In this document: piece after piece, positions 24,862-32,971 of the stretch
Numbering within the stretch: the stretch's first letter is position 1
How the letters are laid out: the number at the start of each line of letters is the position of its first letter
Source: Verrucomicrobiota bacterium
Lineage (GTDB): Bacteria; Verrucomicrobiota; Verrucomicrobiia; Limisphaerales; JACDHS01
Direction of reading: 5' to 3'
Length of the DNA stretch: 64,000 nt
NCBI GenBank assembly: GCA_013820875.1
Contig: JACDHS010000001.1
Coordinates: 1-64,000, forward strand
The notes under the pieces: generated by a model
What the model was told of the DNA's origin: nothing
The model's input: the letters and a program-made list of their open reading frames with translations, nothing else
Databases searched by the model: none
Made by a program: the position numbers and the translations under genes

Positions 24862-26958
24862 TTACTCTCCTTCAATGGTTTCCGCCCGTACGTGCGGCAA
24901 AGCGTGCAGCGCATATTCTGCCAGCAGCTTCCGCTCCGCGGCAGCTTCGCGTATGCGTTGGTCGAGTGTGGGACGGGAATCAATGTTCGTTTCCTGGCGC
25001 AGCAGGCTGACCATCTGAACCGCAAGCACTTCGTCAGTTGCCATGATGGTTTTCCACTGTTTATCCAAATCACCTGCGGAACGATCCAAAAGGCGCCGCG
25101 CCTGTTCCCGCGGGCTCTCGTATTTGCCGTTCCCGTCCACATCGAGAAAGATCGGATTGGTGGCCGCAAGCGTGAAGAAGGTGTTAATGCGCTGCACTTT
25201 GTCCCCGATTTTCCTGGCTTTAGTGCCGATGCTGAGGTGATCCACGCCATCGCCGAGAACAACGCACACCAAATGCGCATCGTGTTTCGAAAGAGGAACG
25301 GTGAATTCCAGCCAAAGATCTGTCGGTTGATTCGTGGTTATAGGAACAGGTTTCTCCATCACCGGTTGACCGTTCAGATAAACGATGGCGCGCCGGGGAT
25401 GAACCCAGGATGGGGCGGCAACTCGCAGGCGGACATCAACGCTGCTTTTCGTGGAAGAGACTGTTTGACCCATCCGATGTTCGCCATCCACCCGAATATC
25501 CGTAAAGATTCCGAGTGCTACAGAAGTTTCTCCCCGGAGAAAACGATCACAGGCATCGTCTACATCAATCCGGGCAGGATCGTCTGTGGCGCTTGGGACA
25601 TAGGTCCGTCCCCATCCGACTGCATCATCCACTGTGTGCGAGTCGGACGATCCGATGGCCGTGACTTTTTCGCCGTGGTTCAGCAGCGAAAACCAATCGC
25701 GAAAAACGTAGAGCGGATCAGGGCGGGCGCCTCCCGGATTGGTCAACTCCATTGCATCGAAAGGGAAACGCGTCCCATTGCCAAACTCGCCGGAAGCGCG
25801 ATTCAATCCGGCGCGGGTGAACGGGCTGGTGGCAATGACCGGTGAACGGGGATGGTTCAAGATTACCACCTTCGCTCCTTTGGCCCGAATTCCGTCCACC
25901 AATTGCACCCAATCGCCGAGTTTATGGTTCGGCGGAGAGTCCTTCGGGTTCAGGGGAAAGCCATTCATGTGGCCGAGCGTCGTGCTCACTTCATTGCCGG
26001 TTACTGAAGTAAAGAATTCGTTCAAACCGAGTTTCTTTTGATTCGGGCGGTAATCGGTATTGTGATTGTGATCGGTGGCAATAGCCAATTCGACACCCTC
26101 GCCCGCCAGCGTCAGGACACGCTCATTAAGATTGGCATCGCCATGCCCGCTGAAGGTCAGCGTGTGAACGTGCGTGTCGGCAGCGATGAAGCCGGCGGTA
26201 TCCACTTCACGACGAATGACCAGGGGAATGCGGATCGCTGATTTCGAAAGGCGGACTGGAACTTCTTTTTCCGCGCGGCTCCATTCCATGCCACGCGTCG
26301 CGTAAAACTTGTATTCGCCTTCCGGTAAATCAAAATTGGTTTCAGTTCCCAACGTGTACAGCGTGCCAACACGAAGGGCAGTGCGGTTCGTCTGCACGTT
26401 AAAAAGCTCAACCGGAAGGTTGTTGCTGTCGGTGATGGTCAGCCTGGCAGGAACAGCCTTGCCATTTGCCGCGTCACTAACGGTGACGCTCACCGATTGC
26501 ATGCGAAGCAATTCGCGAACACTCTTTTCGTAGAGTCGAATGGGTCCAATCACCATGTTGTCTCTCGTCCGGGCGGGTACAATACTCACTACATTCTCTC
26601 CATCCTTCATCGTGCCCGGGGGCAGCGGGTAGAAGAAGACGCGCGGATCCACGTCTGGGTTGATCGTGGCGATGGTGGCTCCATTGATACGCAAGACGCA
26701 ACGTTCGGTCACGTCACGCTGGCGAATGGCCAGCACCCATTCAGTCGCATTTCGCTTTACTTTCAGATGAACATCAAGGCGTTCTGCCTCCGGTTGGGGA
26801 GAAACTTCCGGCCATCCTTCCATGGGTTGAGCGCCCAGATGGTGATGTTTGGAGGTGACAGCCTGGCCGCCTTCAGGGAACACGATAGATTCAGCAGCCA
26901 CATTCGCGAGCGAAGCGCCGAAAACCGCCAATAAAACTAAATGTTTCAAAAATTTCAT
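24862..26958 (-). CDS. Secreted CehA/McbA-family PHP-domain metallohydrolase
   Basis: A 698-residue protein. The ATG at 26958 starts a signal peptide ('KFLKHLVLLAVFGASLANVA'); the frame beyond it runs through a regulon palindrome. The first ~270 residues are beta-rich, with a jelly-roll region and carboxypeptidase-regulatory-like sections. The PHP catalytic domain follows: 'ADTHVHTLTFSGHGD', 'IATDHNHNTDYRP', 'VTGNEVSTTLGHMNG' and 'SSDSHTVDDAVGW'. The family hydrolyses carbamate or phosphoester bonds, but most members are uncharacterised. A close paralogue lies at 32972-35038 in a different operon. The gene is followed by the frameshifted sulfatase, and the two appear to be one unit under site 5. 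Confidence 0.9.
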   Translation of the reverse strand: MKFLKHLVLLAVFGASLANVAAESIVFPEGGQAVTSKHHHLGAQPMEGWPEVSPQPEAERLDVHLKVKRNATEWVLAIRQRDVTERCVLRINGATIATINPDVDPRVFFYPLPPGTMKDGENVVSIVPARTRDNMVIGPIRLYEKSVRELLRMQSVSVTVSDAANGKAVPARLTITDSNNLPVELFNVQTNRTALRVGTLYTLGTETNFDLPEGEYKFYATRGMEWSRAEKEVPVRLSKSAIRIPLVIRREVDTAGFIAADTHVHTLTFSGHGDANLNERVLTLAGEGVELAIATDHNHNTDYRPNQKKLGLNEFFTSVTGNEVSTTLGHMNGFPLNPKDSPPNHKLGDWVQLVDGIRAKGAKVVILNHPRSPVIATSPFTRAGLNRASGEFGNGTRFPFDAMELTNPGGARPDPLYVFRDWFSLLNHGEKVTAIGSSDSHTVDDAVGWGRTYVPSATDDPARIDVDDACDRFLRGETSVALGIFTDIRVDGEHRMGQTVSSTKSSVDVRLRVAAPSWVHPRRAIVYLNGQPVMEKPVPITTNQPTDLWLEFTVPLSKHDAHLVCVVLGDGVDHLSIGTKARKIGDKVQRINTFFTLAATNPIFLDVDGNGKYESPREQARRLLDRSAGDLDKQWKTIMATDEVLAVQMVSLLRQETNIDSRPTLDQRIREAAAERKLLAEYALHALPHVRAETIEGE

Positions 26959-26999
26959 TTCGACAGATGTAGGTTCCTCTTTTATTGCCGGAATGCATA

Positions 27000-27015
27000 T
27001 CACTCAAATGAGTGA
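27000..27015 (-). promoter_or_regulatory. Regulon palindrome site 5 (TCACTCA-TT-TGAGTGA)
   Basis: Perfect palindrome, followed on the minus strand by T (TGAGTGATATGC), 42 nt upstream of the CehA ATG at 26958. The -10 is unclear: CTACAT at 26972-26967, 27 nt away, is the best candidate and would give an almost leaderless transcript. Confidence 0.7.
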
Positions 27016-27070
27016 AGGAAACCTGAATCGTGAGTTCGATCCTGTTGTCGCTTTGCAGCTTCGGACAGTA

Positions 27071-28642
27071 TCATGCTTCACGTTTTACGCGCTTCAACCC
27101 CGGCAAAACATCGCCCAGTTTCGCTGGCTCCGACCTCGGATATCCCAGCGCAAAATACAATTTTCGATACAACGCGAATAATTCATTATAAACCGTGACC
27201 GCTTTCGGTTCCGGCAGGATGGTGCGATACGACGGACAGAGAGCGCGTTGAGCTTCTTCGACGGTTTTGAAAATACCTGCTGCGAGGAAAGCAAAGATGG
27301 CCGAACCCAGGCTGGTGACTTCCTGCGAGGGAACCAGCACCGGCTTGTTGAACACATTCGCGTAAACCTGGTTCAACGTTTCATTCCTTTGCGGAATTCC
27401 CCCGCCGTTGATCACCCGGTTGATCGGAACGCCATGTTCCGCAAGTCGTTCGAGAATGATCCGCTTATGGAAAGCGGTTCCTTCGATTGCGGCAAACAAT
27501 TCATCCTGCGCCGTGTGCATGAGATTCCAGCCAAACGTCACCCCGCCGAGGTTCGGGTTTGCCAGCACATTGCGATCGCCGTTGTCCCAGGTGAGCCGGA
27601 TCAGCCCGGTTTGGCCCGCCCGAAACTGTTCAAGACCGCGCGAGAGTTCGGCGACCGATGTTCCCGCGCGCCTGGCAATAGCCTCGAAAATATCGCCGGT
27701 TGCGGAGAGACCGGCTTCAATTCCTGCGAACTGCGGATGGATGGAACCGTTCACCACTCCGAAGACACCTGGAATCGGCGATGCATTTTTCACAATTGCC
27801 ATCATGCAGGTGGAGGTGCCGACCACGTTCACAACATCGCCCTCGCGAATGCCTGCGCCGATTGCGTCCCAATGCGCATCAAGGGCGCCGATTGGAACAG
27901 GAATGCCGGCACGAAGTCCGAGCTTTTGCGCCCACTCCGGGCAGAGTTCGCCGGCAACGTGATCGGAGGTGAAACAGGCGCCGGACATTTTTTCGCGCGC
28001 GCCAGCGAGAATCGGATCAACGCGACAAAGAAATACTTCAGGAGGAAGGCCGTCGAGTTCGGCGCGCCAGAGCCATTTGTGCCCCGTGGCGCAAACGCTG
28101 CGAAGCACTGATCCGGAATCGCTGACGCCGGTGAGGACTGCTGTCATCCAATCGCAATGTTCCAGCATCGTGGCCATTTGATCGCGTTTGCCTGGATTGT
28201 GGCGCAACCAATGCAGCAGTTTCGACCAACCCATTTCCGATGAATGCACGCCACCACACCATTTAATCGCCTCCAGGCTATCACGATGCGCTGCTGTCGT
28301 AATTTCGTTCGCCTCCGTTTTCGCGCGGTGATCGCACCAGAGATAATAATCATCCAATGGCCGGAGTTTTTGATCCACAGGAACAACCGTTGAACCAGTC
28401 GTCGCAACGGCGATTGCCAGCACATCGCGACCCTCTACATTCGAAGCCGTGAGCGCCTTCTCCATTGCGGAAACCAGCGCGTTTAAGTGGTCTTCGTGCC
28501 GTTGCGCTGCGTAATCGGGATCTTGATTTCGGCGGAGAAGGGGATAACTCGCGGTTGCAGAGCCGAGTTGTCCACGGTCGCTATCGACGAGCGACACGCG
28601 AACGCTTAATGTTCCAAAATCGATTCCGGCAACGATGGGCAT
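27071..28642 (-). CDS. araB: Ribulokinase (FGGY carbohydrate kinase)
   Basis: A 523-residue cytoplasmic kinase. The N-terminal ATPase motif is 'AGIDFGTLSVRVSLVD' and the FGGY actin-like core continues with 'VVNVVGTSTCMMAIV' and 'NRVINGGGIPQRNETL'. Ribulokinase-specific sequence such as 'GHKWLWRAELDGLPPEVFL' and 'PIGALDAHWDAIGAG' supports L-ribulose (or D-ribulose) 5-phosphorylation rather than xylulo- or glycerol kinase. Length is close to the usual ~530-560. No isomerase or epimerase is in the window. It is not preceded by a regulon palindrome; site 5 lies after its stop. Confidence 0.9.
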   Translation of the reverse strand: MPIVAGIDFGTLSVRVSLVDSDRGQLGSATASYPLLRRNQDPDYAAQRHEDHLNALVSAMEKALTASNVEGRDVLAIAVATTGSTVVPVDQKLRPLDDYYLWCDHRAKTEANEITTAAHRDSLEAIKWCGGVHSSEMGWSKLLHWLRHNPGKRDQMATMLEHCDWMTAVLTGVSDSGSVLRSVCATGHKWLWRAELDGLPPEVFLCRVDPILAGAREKMSGACFTSDHVAGELCPEWAQKLGLRAGIPVPIGALDAHWDAIGAGIREGDVVNVVGTSTCMMAIVKNASPIPGVFGVVNGSIHPQFAGIEAGLSATGDIFEAIARRAGTSVAELSRGLEQFRAGQTGLIRLTWDNGDRNVLANPNLGGVTFGWNLMHTAQDELFAAIEGTAFHKRIILERLAEHGVPINRVINGGGIPQRNETLNQVYANVFNKPVLVPSQEVTSLGSAIFAFLAAGIFKTVEEAQRALCPSYRTILPEPKAVTVYNELFALYRKLYFALGYPRSEPAKLGDVLPGLKRVKREA

Positions 28643-28657
28643 AAGTGTTTTACTTAT

Positions 28658-28750
28658 TCAGGTGAGATGATGAATGTCGTGGCCGAGCCACAAGCCGATG
28701 CAGCCAACCGCCTCGGAATCGGTCGCGATGGCGAAGGTCGTCTCCGGTTT
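28658..28750 (-). pseudogene. Relic of a GNAT acetyltransferase
   Basis: A 30-codon stretch reads 'PETTFAIATDSEAVGCIGLW' and continues LGHDIHHLT before a stop. This matches the beta-strand pair of ribosomal-protein-type GNAT enzymes, where family members have '.TFAIEVDGEAVGGIG..LG.DVHR'. The acetyl-CoA binding helix and the rest are absent, so it is a decayed fragment in the gap between the nucleotidyltransferase and ribulokinase genes. Assignment is from pattern recall. Confidence 0.55.
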
Positions 28751-28793
28751 TGAAGCGCGTCGGGATGGCAGTGATAATTTCCACGGCTACCAG

Positions 28794-29486
28794 TTAGTCG
28801 CGTTTCGGCAATTTCAAATTCGCCAGTCGCGTTTTCAATGTCGGGTCGGGTTCGCGGTATTCGCGTTCGGCGCGTTCCAGCGCGGGGCGGATGATGCGGG
28901 TGCGCACGTCGATTTCTTTGTTCCAAAGCGTTTGCCAGAGGATGCGCGTGTTCATTGTCATGTCGCCGCGCGCAGATTCTTCGTCGAACTTCGGGCGGTA
29001 GAGATCGACGGCGAGTTGAAGGTGGCGGGCGAATTCTTCCTCGGTCGGATGCCCAGTTTTTTCGATGACGAGACGAAAGGCATTGAGATCCTTTTCTTCG
29101 AGCCGCTGAAGCTTGCTCACGAGCACGTCCCACGGATGCGCGAAAACAAATAAATGTCCGTGACGTTCGACTTCAATGGCGCGTCCGCGCCAATCAATGG
29201 TGCTTTTGAAGGCGAGCGGATCGCAGACCTGGATGTAAAAGTCGGAGGATTTTTCCTGCGTCCATCCCTGTTGCTCAACGAAATCAATCAGCGTCTGATA
29301 CGTGTCTTCGTCGCTGCAAATGTCGATGTCCGCGCTGGTGAATTGCGCATCAACGAATAATTGCAAAGGAGTGGAGCCGAAGACGATGATCTCCAGGCGT
29401 CGTTGCGTCGGAAGGCGGCGCGCGAATTCGTCAAGCCGCTTTCCGGCTGGAGATTGCCACGCGATATGGTTTCCCTGAAAAAGCAT
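28794..29486 (-). CDS. Nucleotidyltransferase-fold protein (AbiEii/DUF6036-like)
   Basis: A 230-residue protein. The nucleotidyltransferase signature is 'IIVFGSTPLQLFV' (G-S) then 'TSADIDICSDED' (D-x-D) at residues ~34-60. A helical C-terminal half follows, containing 'WDVLVSKLQRLEEKDLNAFR'. This layout is shared by AbiEii-type toxins and DUF6036 proteins, which transfer nucleotides to an RNA or protein target. A small gene upstream overlaps its 5' end by 56 nt, as in two-gene toxin-antitoxin units, but the small protein is not a recognised AbiEi antitoxin. Cytoplasmic. Role as a toxin is inference. Confidence 0.75.
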   Translation of the reverse strand: MLFQGNHIAWQSPAGKRLDEFARRLPTQRRLEIIVFGSTPLQLFVDAQFTSADIDICSDEDTYQTLIDFVEQQGWTQEKSSDFYIQVCDPLAFKSTIDWRGRAIEVERHGHLFVFAHPWDVLVSKLQRLEEKDLNAFRLVIEKTGHPTEEEFARHLQLAVDLYRPKFDEESARGDMTMNTRILWQTLWNKEIDVRTRIIRPALERAEREYREPDPTLKTRLANLKLPKRD

Positions 29487-29658
29487 AAAGTGCCTGATCG
29501 ATGAGCCGCGTTGTCACGCCTTCGTCTTTTGCGAGCATGTGTCCGATGCGGACGTCGCGTTCCGTGAGGCGGCCCTGTTCCTCGCGCAACAAAATGCGCG
29601 CGGCGATGCGGGCTTTGCGCCAGCATCGGTCGAGTCGTTCGGGCGAACTGTTCGGCAT
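29431..29658 (-). CDS. Small basic protein overlapping the nucleotidyltransferase gene
   Basis: 75 residues from the ATG at 29658 (the frame extends to 29700). It is rich in Arg and helical in character: 'ERLDRCWRKARIAARILLRE', then 'RDVRIGHMLAKDEGVT'. I recognise no family. The overlap with the downstream nucleotidyltransferase gene implies translational coupling, so it may be a partner or antitoxin. Confidence 0.5.
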   Translation of the reverse strand: MPNSSPERLDRCWRKARIAARILLREEQGRLTERDVRIGHMLAKDEGVTTRLIDQALYAFSGKPYRVAISSRKAA

Positions 29659-29796
29659 GAAATTCTTATAGCCGCAAACGGGGCTGGGGTCAAAGCGCAT
29701 CTAAACTCGCAGCAGTCGAACGTGCGGAGGCTCATTCTTTTCCAATATCAGTTGGCGGGAAATTTTGAGCCTTCTCACGTCGTCTCCTACGAATTA

Positions 29797-31173
29797 TCAA
29801 CTCTTCAAATACGCACCCTTCGCAACCAGTTCTTCGCGGAGTTTGTTTACGTCAATCTGCGATGGCGCGACACCATCGCGAACGGACATTTTCGCCGCCC
29901 GACCGGCGGCTTCGCCCATTGCCATGCACGTTGCCATCACGCGGATTGCGCCCATGGCTTCGTGCGTGGTGGAGATGCAGCGGCCAGCAACGAGCAGGTT
30001 GTTCACCTTTGTTGGAACCAGCGAACGATAGGGAATGTCGTAACAATCGCCGCACCAGATGAGCGTGCATCCTTCGTCGCCGGGACGATGAATGTCGATT
30101 GGATAACTTGCGACGGCGATGGCGTCATCGAATCTGCGGCAGCCCAAGACATCTTCCTGCGTCATGACATAATGCCCGACGATGCGGCGCGTCTCGCGGA
30201 TGCCGAGGAACGGCGCGGTTTTGGTAAAATACGATTTTTCAAAACCAGGCACGTAACCTTTCAAATAGGTGTAAATATCATCAATCTGGCGGCGTGCTTC
30301 GATCTCGCCCATCGAGAGGCTGCGCGCGTCGGTGCCGTCCACGCCTGCGACGCGGGTCATGTTCATCCAGACTTCGCCTTCGCGCAGGCCGGTGATGATG
30401 ATGGTGCGTTCGTTTGGGATCTTGAGATTTTTTTCTGCGCGCGCCTTCGCGATGAGTTCGCGCAAGCCGACAACAATGAACTGGTGGTTCTGCCCGAAAT
30501 ATTCTGCTGGAATGAAATCAGTGAGGTAGGTGCGCGATTGGTTCGCGATGCTCATGCGCAATTTTTCCGTATCCACACCGGCGATGCAGAACATGAGTGT
30601 GGGAGGTTGCATGCCGCCTTTCTCATTTCCTTTCTCGCACGGCACACCAGCGCGATACGCCACGTCACCATCGCCGGTGCAATCAACGACGATTTTTCCG
30701 AGGATGGCTTCGCGGCCACTTTTGCTTTCGGTGATGATGCCTTTGATTTTATCGCCATCCATCACGACGTCAGCGCACGCAGTGTAAAAGGTCACATCAA
30801 CGCCCGCCTCAGTGAGCATTTCGAGGGCGACAGTTTTGACCGCTTCGGGTTCGACGAGCGTGATGCCCATGTGGAGAGGGCAGGGGCGATGTTCGCTCGC
30901 GCCGTTTCGCGCTTTGAGTCGGTCGATGAATTTTTGCGGCAGCCCTTTGATGATTTGATTTCCTTTTTGTCCAAGGAATCCGAGAACTGGCAGCCCGATG
31001 GTCATGTTGCCGCCGACAAAGCTTCGGCTTTCGATCAAGCCCACGCTCAATCCATCTTCTGCGGCGGCTAGAGCAGTGGTCAGACCGGCGGGTCCGCCTC
31101 CAACAACGAGAACGTCATATTGGCTGCGAACCGGGACAGTTCTTTGAGGTTCTGTTATTTCGTTGATATTCAT
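29797..31173 (-). CDS. FAD-dependent oxidoreductase (FAD_oxidored type), cytoplasmic
   Basis: A 458-residue flavoprotein. The FAD motif 'VVGGGPAGLTTALAAAEDG' is at residues ~25-43, with 'GGNMTIG' following and the second contact 'VVDCTGDGDVAYRAG' near 170. It belongs to the same family as the 8327 protein but is shorter, has no export leader and no C-terminal beta-sandwich. Its ATG overlaps the stop of the symporter gene (ATGA). It is therefore the third gene of a CehA-symporter-oxidoreductase operon and probably oxidises the compound that the symporter brings in. Confidence 0.9.
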   Translation of the reverse strand: MNINEITEPQRTVPVRSQYDVLVVGGGPAGLTTALAAAEDGLSVGLIESRSFVGGNMTIGLPVLGFLGQKGNQIIKGLPQKFIDRLKARNGASEHRPCPLHMGITLVEPEAVKTVALEMLTEAGVDVTFYTACADVVMDGDKIKGIITESKSGREAILGKIVVDCTGDGDVAYRAGVPCEKGNEKGGMQPPTLMFCIAGVDTEKLRMSIANQSRTYLTDFIPAEYFGQNHQFIVVGLRELIAKARAEKNLKIPNERTIIITGLREGEVWMNMTRVAGVDGTDARSLSMGEIEARRQIDDIYTYLKGYVPGFEKSYFTKTAPFLGIRETRRIVGHYVMTQEDVLGCRRFDDAIAVASYPIDIHRPGDEGCTLIWCGDCYDIPYRSLVPTKVNNLLVAGRCISTTHEAMGAIRVMATCMAMGEAAGRAAKMSVRDGVAPSQIDVNKLREELVAKGAYLKS

Positions 31174-32966
31174 TTGTTTTCTTTTTGCGCAGGGTCGTTT
31201 TTTGTCGAACCGCGCGATTCACCCCCGGCGACCGCTAATTGAGACTGGTGCAACCGCTGATTGATGGAATTTGCCATCCACAAAATCACGGCGCCGATCG
31301 CAAACAGGATCGCTGCGAAAACTCCTATGATAAGCGCGTCCTGTCGCACAATGGCCATCAGCAAAAACATCATGACGGCAATGGCGCATGTGGCTCCTCC
31401 GCAAAGCCGCGCAGGAAGCGATGAAGGCAAGGTTGGCTCTTCGTTGCGGTGCTCTGTCCGATGGGCCGTGACGCGCTCCCATCCTGCGTGAGTTTTCCTG
31501 ATTGAAAGTTGTGCGATGACCAGCAGCAAAAGAGGAAAAGCGGTGCCCATGACGATTTCGGACATCCGCACATTTGTTTGCACCAGTTGAACCAGAGGGG
31601 CGAGAGTTTCGATTTGCGTGAACCAGCCATCTTTGCCGAGTCCGAATTTGACGACCATACCTGCGACAATGCTCAGAACCGTCACCATCCACGCTGTGCC
31701 CAAACCGATCTTTCGGGAAAACAATCCCCAGATCGTTGGCAACACCAGCGGGCCAGTCAGCATCGCCACGGAGGCGAGAATATAACCAGTGTAGGTGCCG
31801 AGGCGCGGGATCAACAGCGCGCCGGCCATTGCGATTCCGCCAAGCAACAGGGAAATGAGGCGTCCCGCCATGACCAATTCCCGTTCGCTGGCTGTTGGAC
31901 GCAACTTCCCCCGATAGAATTCCGTGGTGAATGCGCCGGCAAAGACGTTGAGAAAAGTGGTCGCCATGCTGGCTGTGGCCGAGCACATCGCTGCGATCAT
32001 TAGTCCGAGCATTCCCGCGGGCAGAACCGCTTTGCATGCCAGGATGTAGGCCTGCTCGGGATTCGCGTTGGGATCGATCAACCGGTAAACCATTGGCGGC
32101 AGCATCCAGATGAGCGGGCTGATCAGGTAGAGAGCGCCGAATAAATAGGATGATTTTTGCGCGTCCCTTCCCGATGGCACGCAGGCAAAACGTTGCACAT
32201 AGGCCCATTCGCCGCCCATCTTGAAAAAGAAAACGAGCATCCAGCCTGCGAGGAAAAACCAGGTGAATTCGCCTGCCACCGGAGAAAAGAAACCTTCTGG
32301 AGCAGCTTCAATGAATCCGCCGACTCCGCCGACGCGGGCCAGGATCATCGGCACAACGACAAATACCGAAACGGTCAGGATGATGAATTGCAGCGCATCG
32401 GTCATCAGGACCGCCCAGAGTCCGCCGCCAGTTGTGATGGCGACGACCACCAGGCAAGTGATCACTGAGGCAAATGTGACGGAAAGATTTCCGGTGGCCG
32501 GGTCAGCGAGCATGTGCCCCGGTGAAAGAGGAACCAGGGCGCAAACCATAACGGCCAGGGCGTAAATGGCTCCGCCCATCGTAAAGATTCCGATCGTTCC
32601 CTGGAGCCAGGTGTAGAATTGCACCAGCGATTTGCCAAAGCGCGCATCGAGAAATTCTGCCGCGGAGTCGTAGCCAAAACTTTTCCAGCGCGCGGCGAGA
32701 AGCCAGCCCACCAAAAGTGCGGCAATGCCGATGACAAAAAGAATCGAAACCCCAACCATCCCGTGTCGGTAGGCAATCCCGCCCCAGACCACGAATGTGC
32801 CGGCGGAGAAGGTGGTCATGAAAGCGGACAAGCCAGAAAGCCACCAGGGAGATTGTCCTCCTGCGGCGAACATTTCGCGCGTGTTCTTCAGGCGAACGAA
32901 AATGCAGCCCATGGCCAGGAGCCCGGCTACATAAATTCCGAATACAAGGAGATCAAGTGCATTCAC
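31170..32966 (-). CDS. Sodium:solute symporter (SSS family)
   Basis: A 598-residue membrane transporter starting at a GTG. It has 13-14 hydrophobic segments, the first being 'LLVFGIYVAGLLAMGCIFV'. Family features include 'LSGLSAFMTTFSAGTFVVWGG' in core form SAFMTTFSAGTF near residue 50 and 'MIAAMCSATASMATTFLNV' around residue 330. SSS proteins import sugars, amino acids, sialic acid or organic acids with sodium; the solute here is unknown. It starts 5 nt after the CehA paralogue and overlaps the FAD oxidoreductase. The operon order suggests hydrolysis outside, uptake, then oxidation inside. Confidence 0.92.
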   Translation of the reverse strand: MNALDLLVFGIYVAGLLAMGCIFVRLKNTREMFAAGGQSPWWLSGLSAFMTTFSAGTFVVWGGIAYRHGMVGVSILFVIGIAALLVGWLLAARWKSFGYDSAAEFLDARFGKSLVQFYTWLQGTIGIFTMGGAIYALAVMVCALVPLSPGHMLADPATGNLSVTFASVITCLVVVAITTGGGLWAVLMTDALQFIILTVSVFVVVPMILARVGGVGGFIEAAPEGFFSPVAGEFTWFFLAGWMLVFFFKMGGEWAYVQRFACVPSGRDAQKSSYLFGALYLISPLIWMLPPMVYRLIDPNANPEQAYILACKAVLPAGMLGLMIAAMCSATASMATTFLNVFAGAFTTEFYRGKLRPTASERELVMAGRLISLLLGGIAMAGALLIPRLGTYTGYILASVAMLTGPLVLPTIWGLFSRKIGLGTAWMVTVLSIVAGMVVKFGLGKDGWFTQIETLAPLVQLVQTNVRMSEIVMGTAFPLLLLVIAQLSIRKTHAGWERVTAHRTEHRNEEPTLPSSLPARLCGGATCAIAVMMFLLMAIVRQDALIIGVFAAILFAIGAVILWMANSINQRLHQSQLAVAGGESRGSTKNDPAQKENK

Positions 32967-32971
32967 TGGAC

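Noticed and set aside
25718..26934. Several plus-strand ORFs across the CehA gene
   Set aside because: They are antisense shadows; the minus frame carries the PHP motifs.
28674..29153. 159-codon plus-strand ORF opposite the nucleotidyltransferase gene
   Set aside because: Its codons are the complement of the real gene and it shows no domain.
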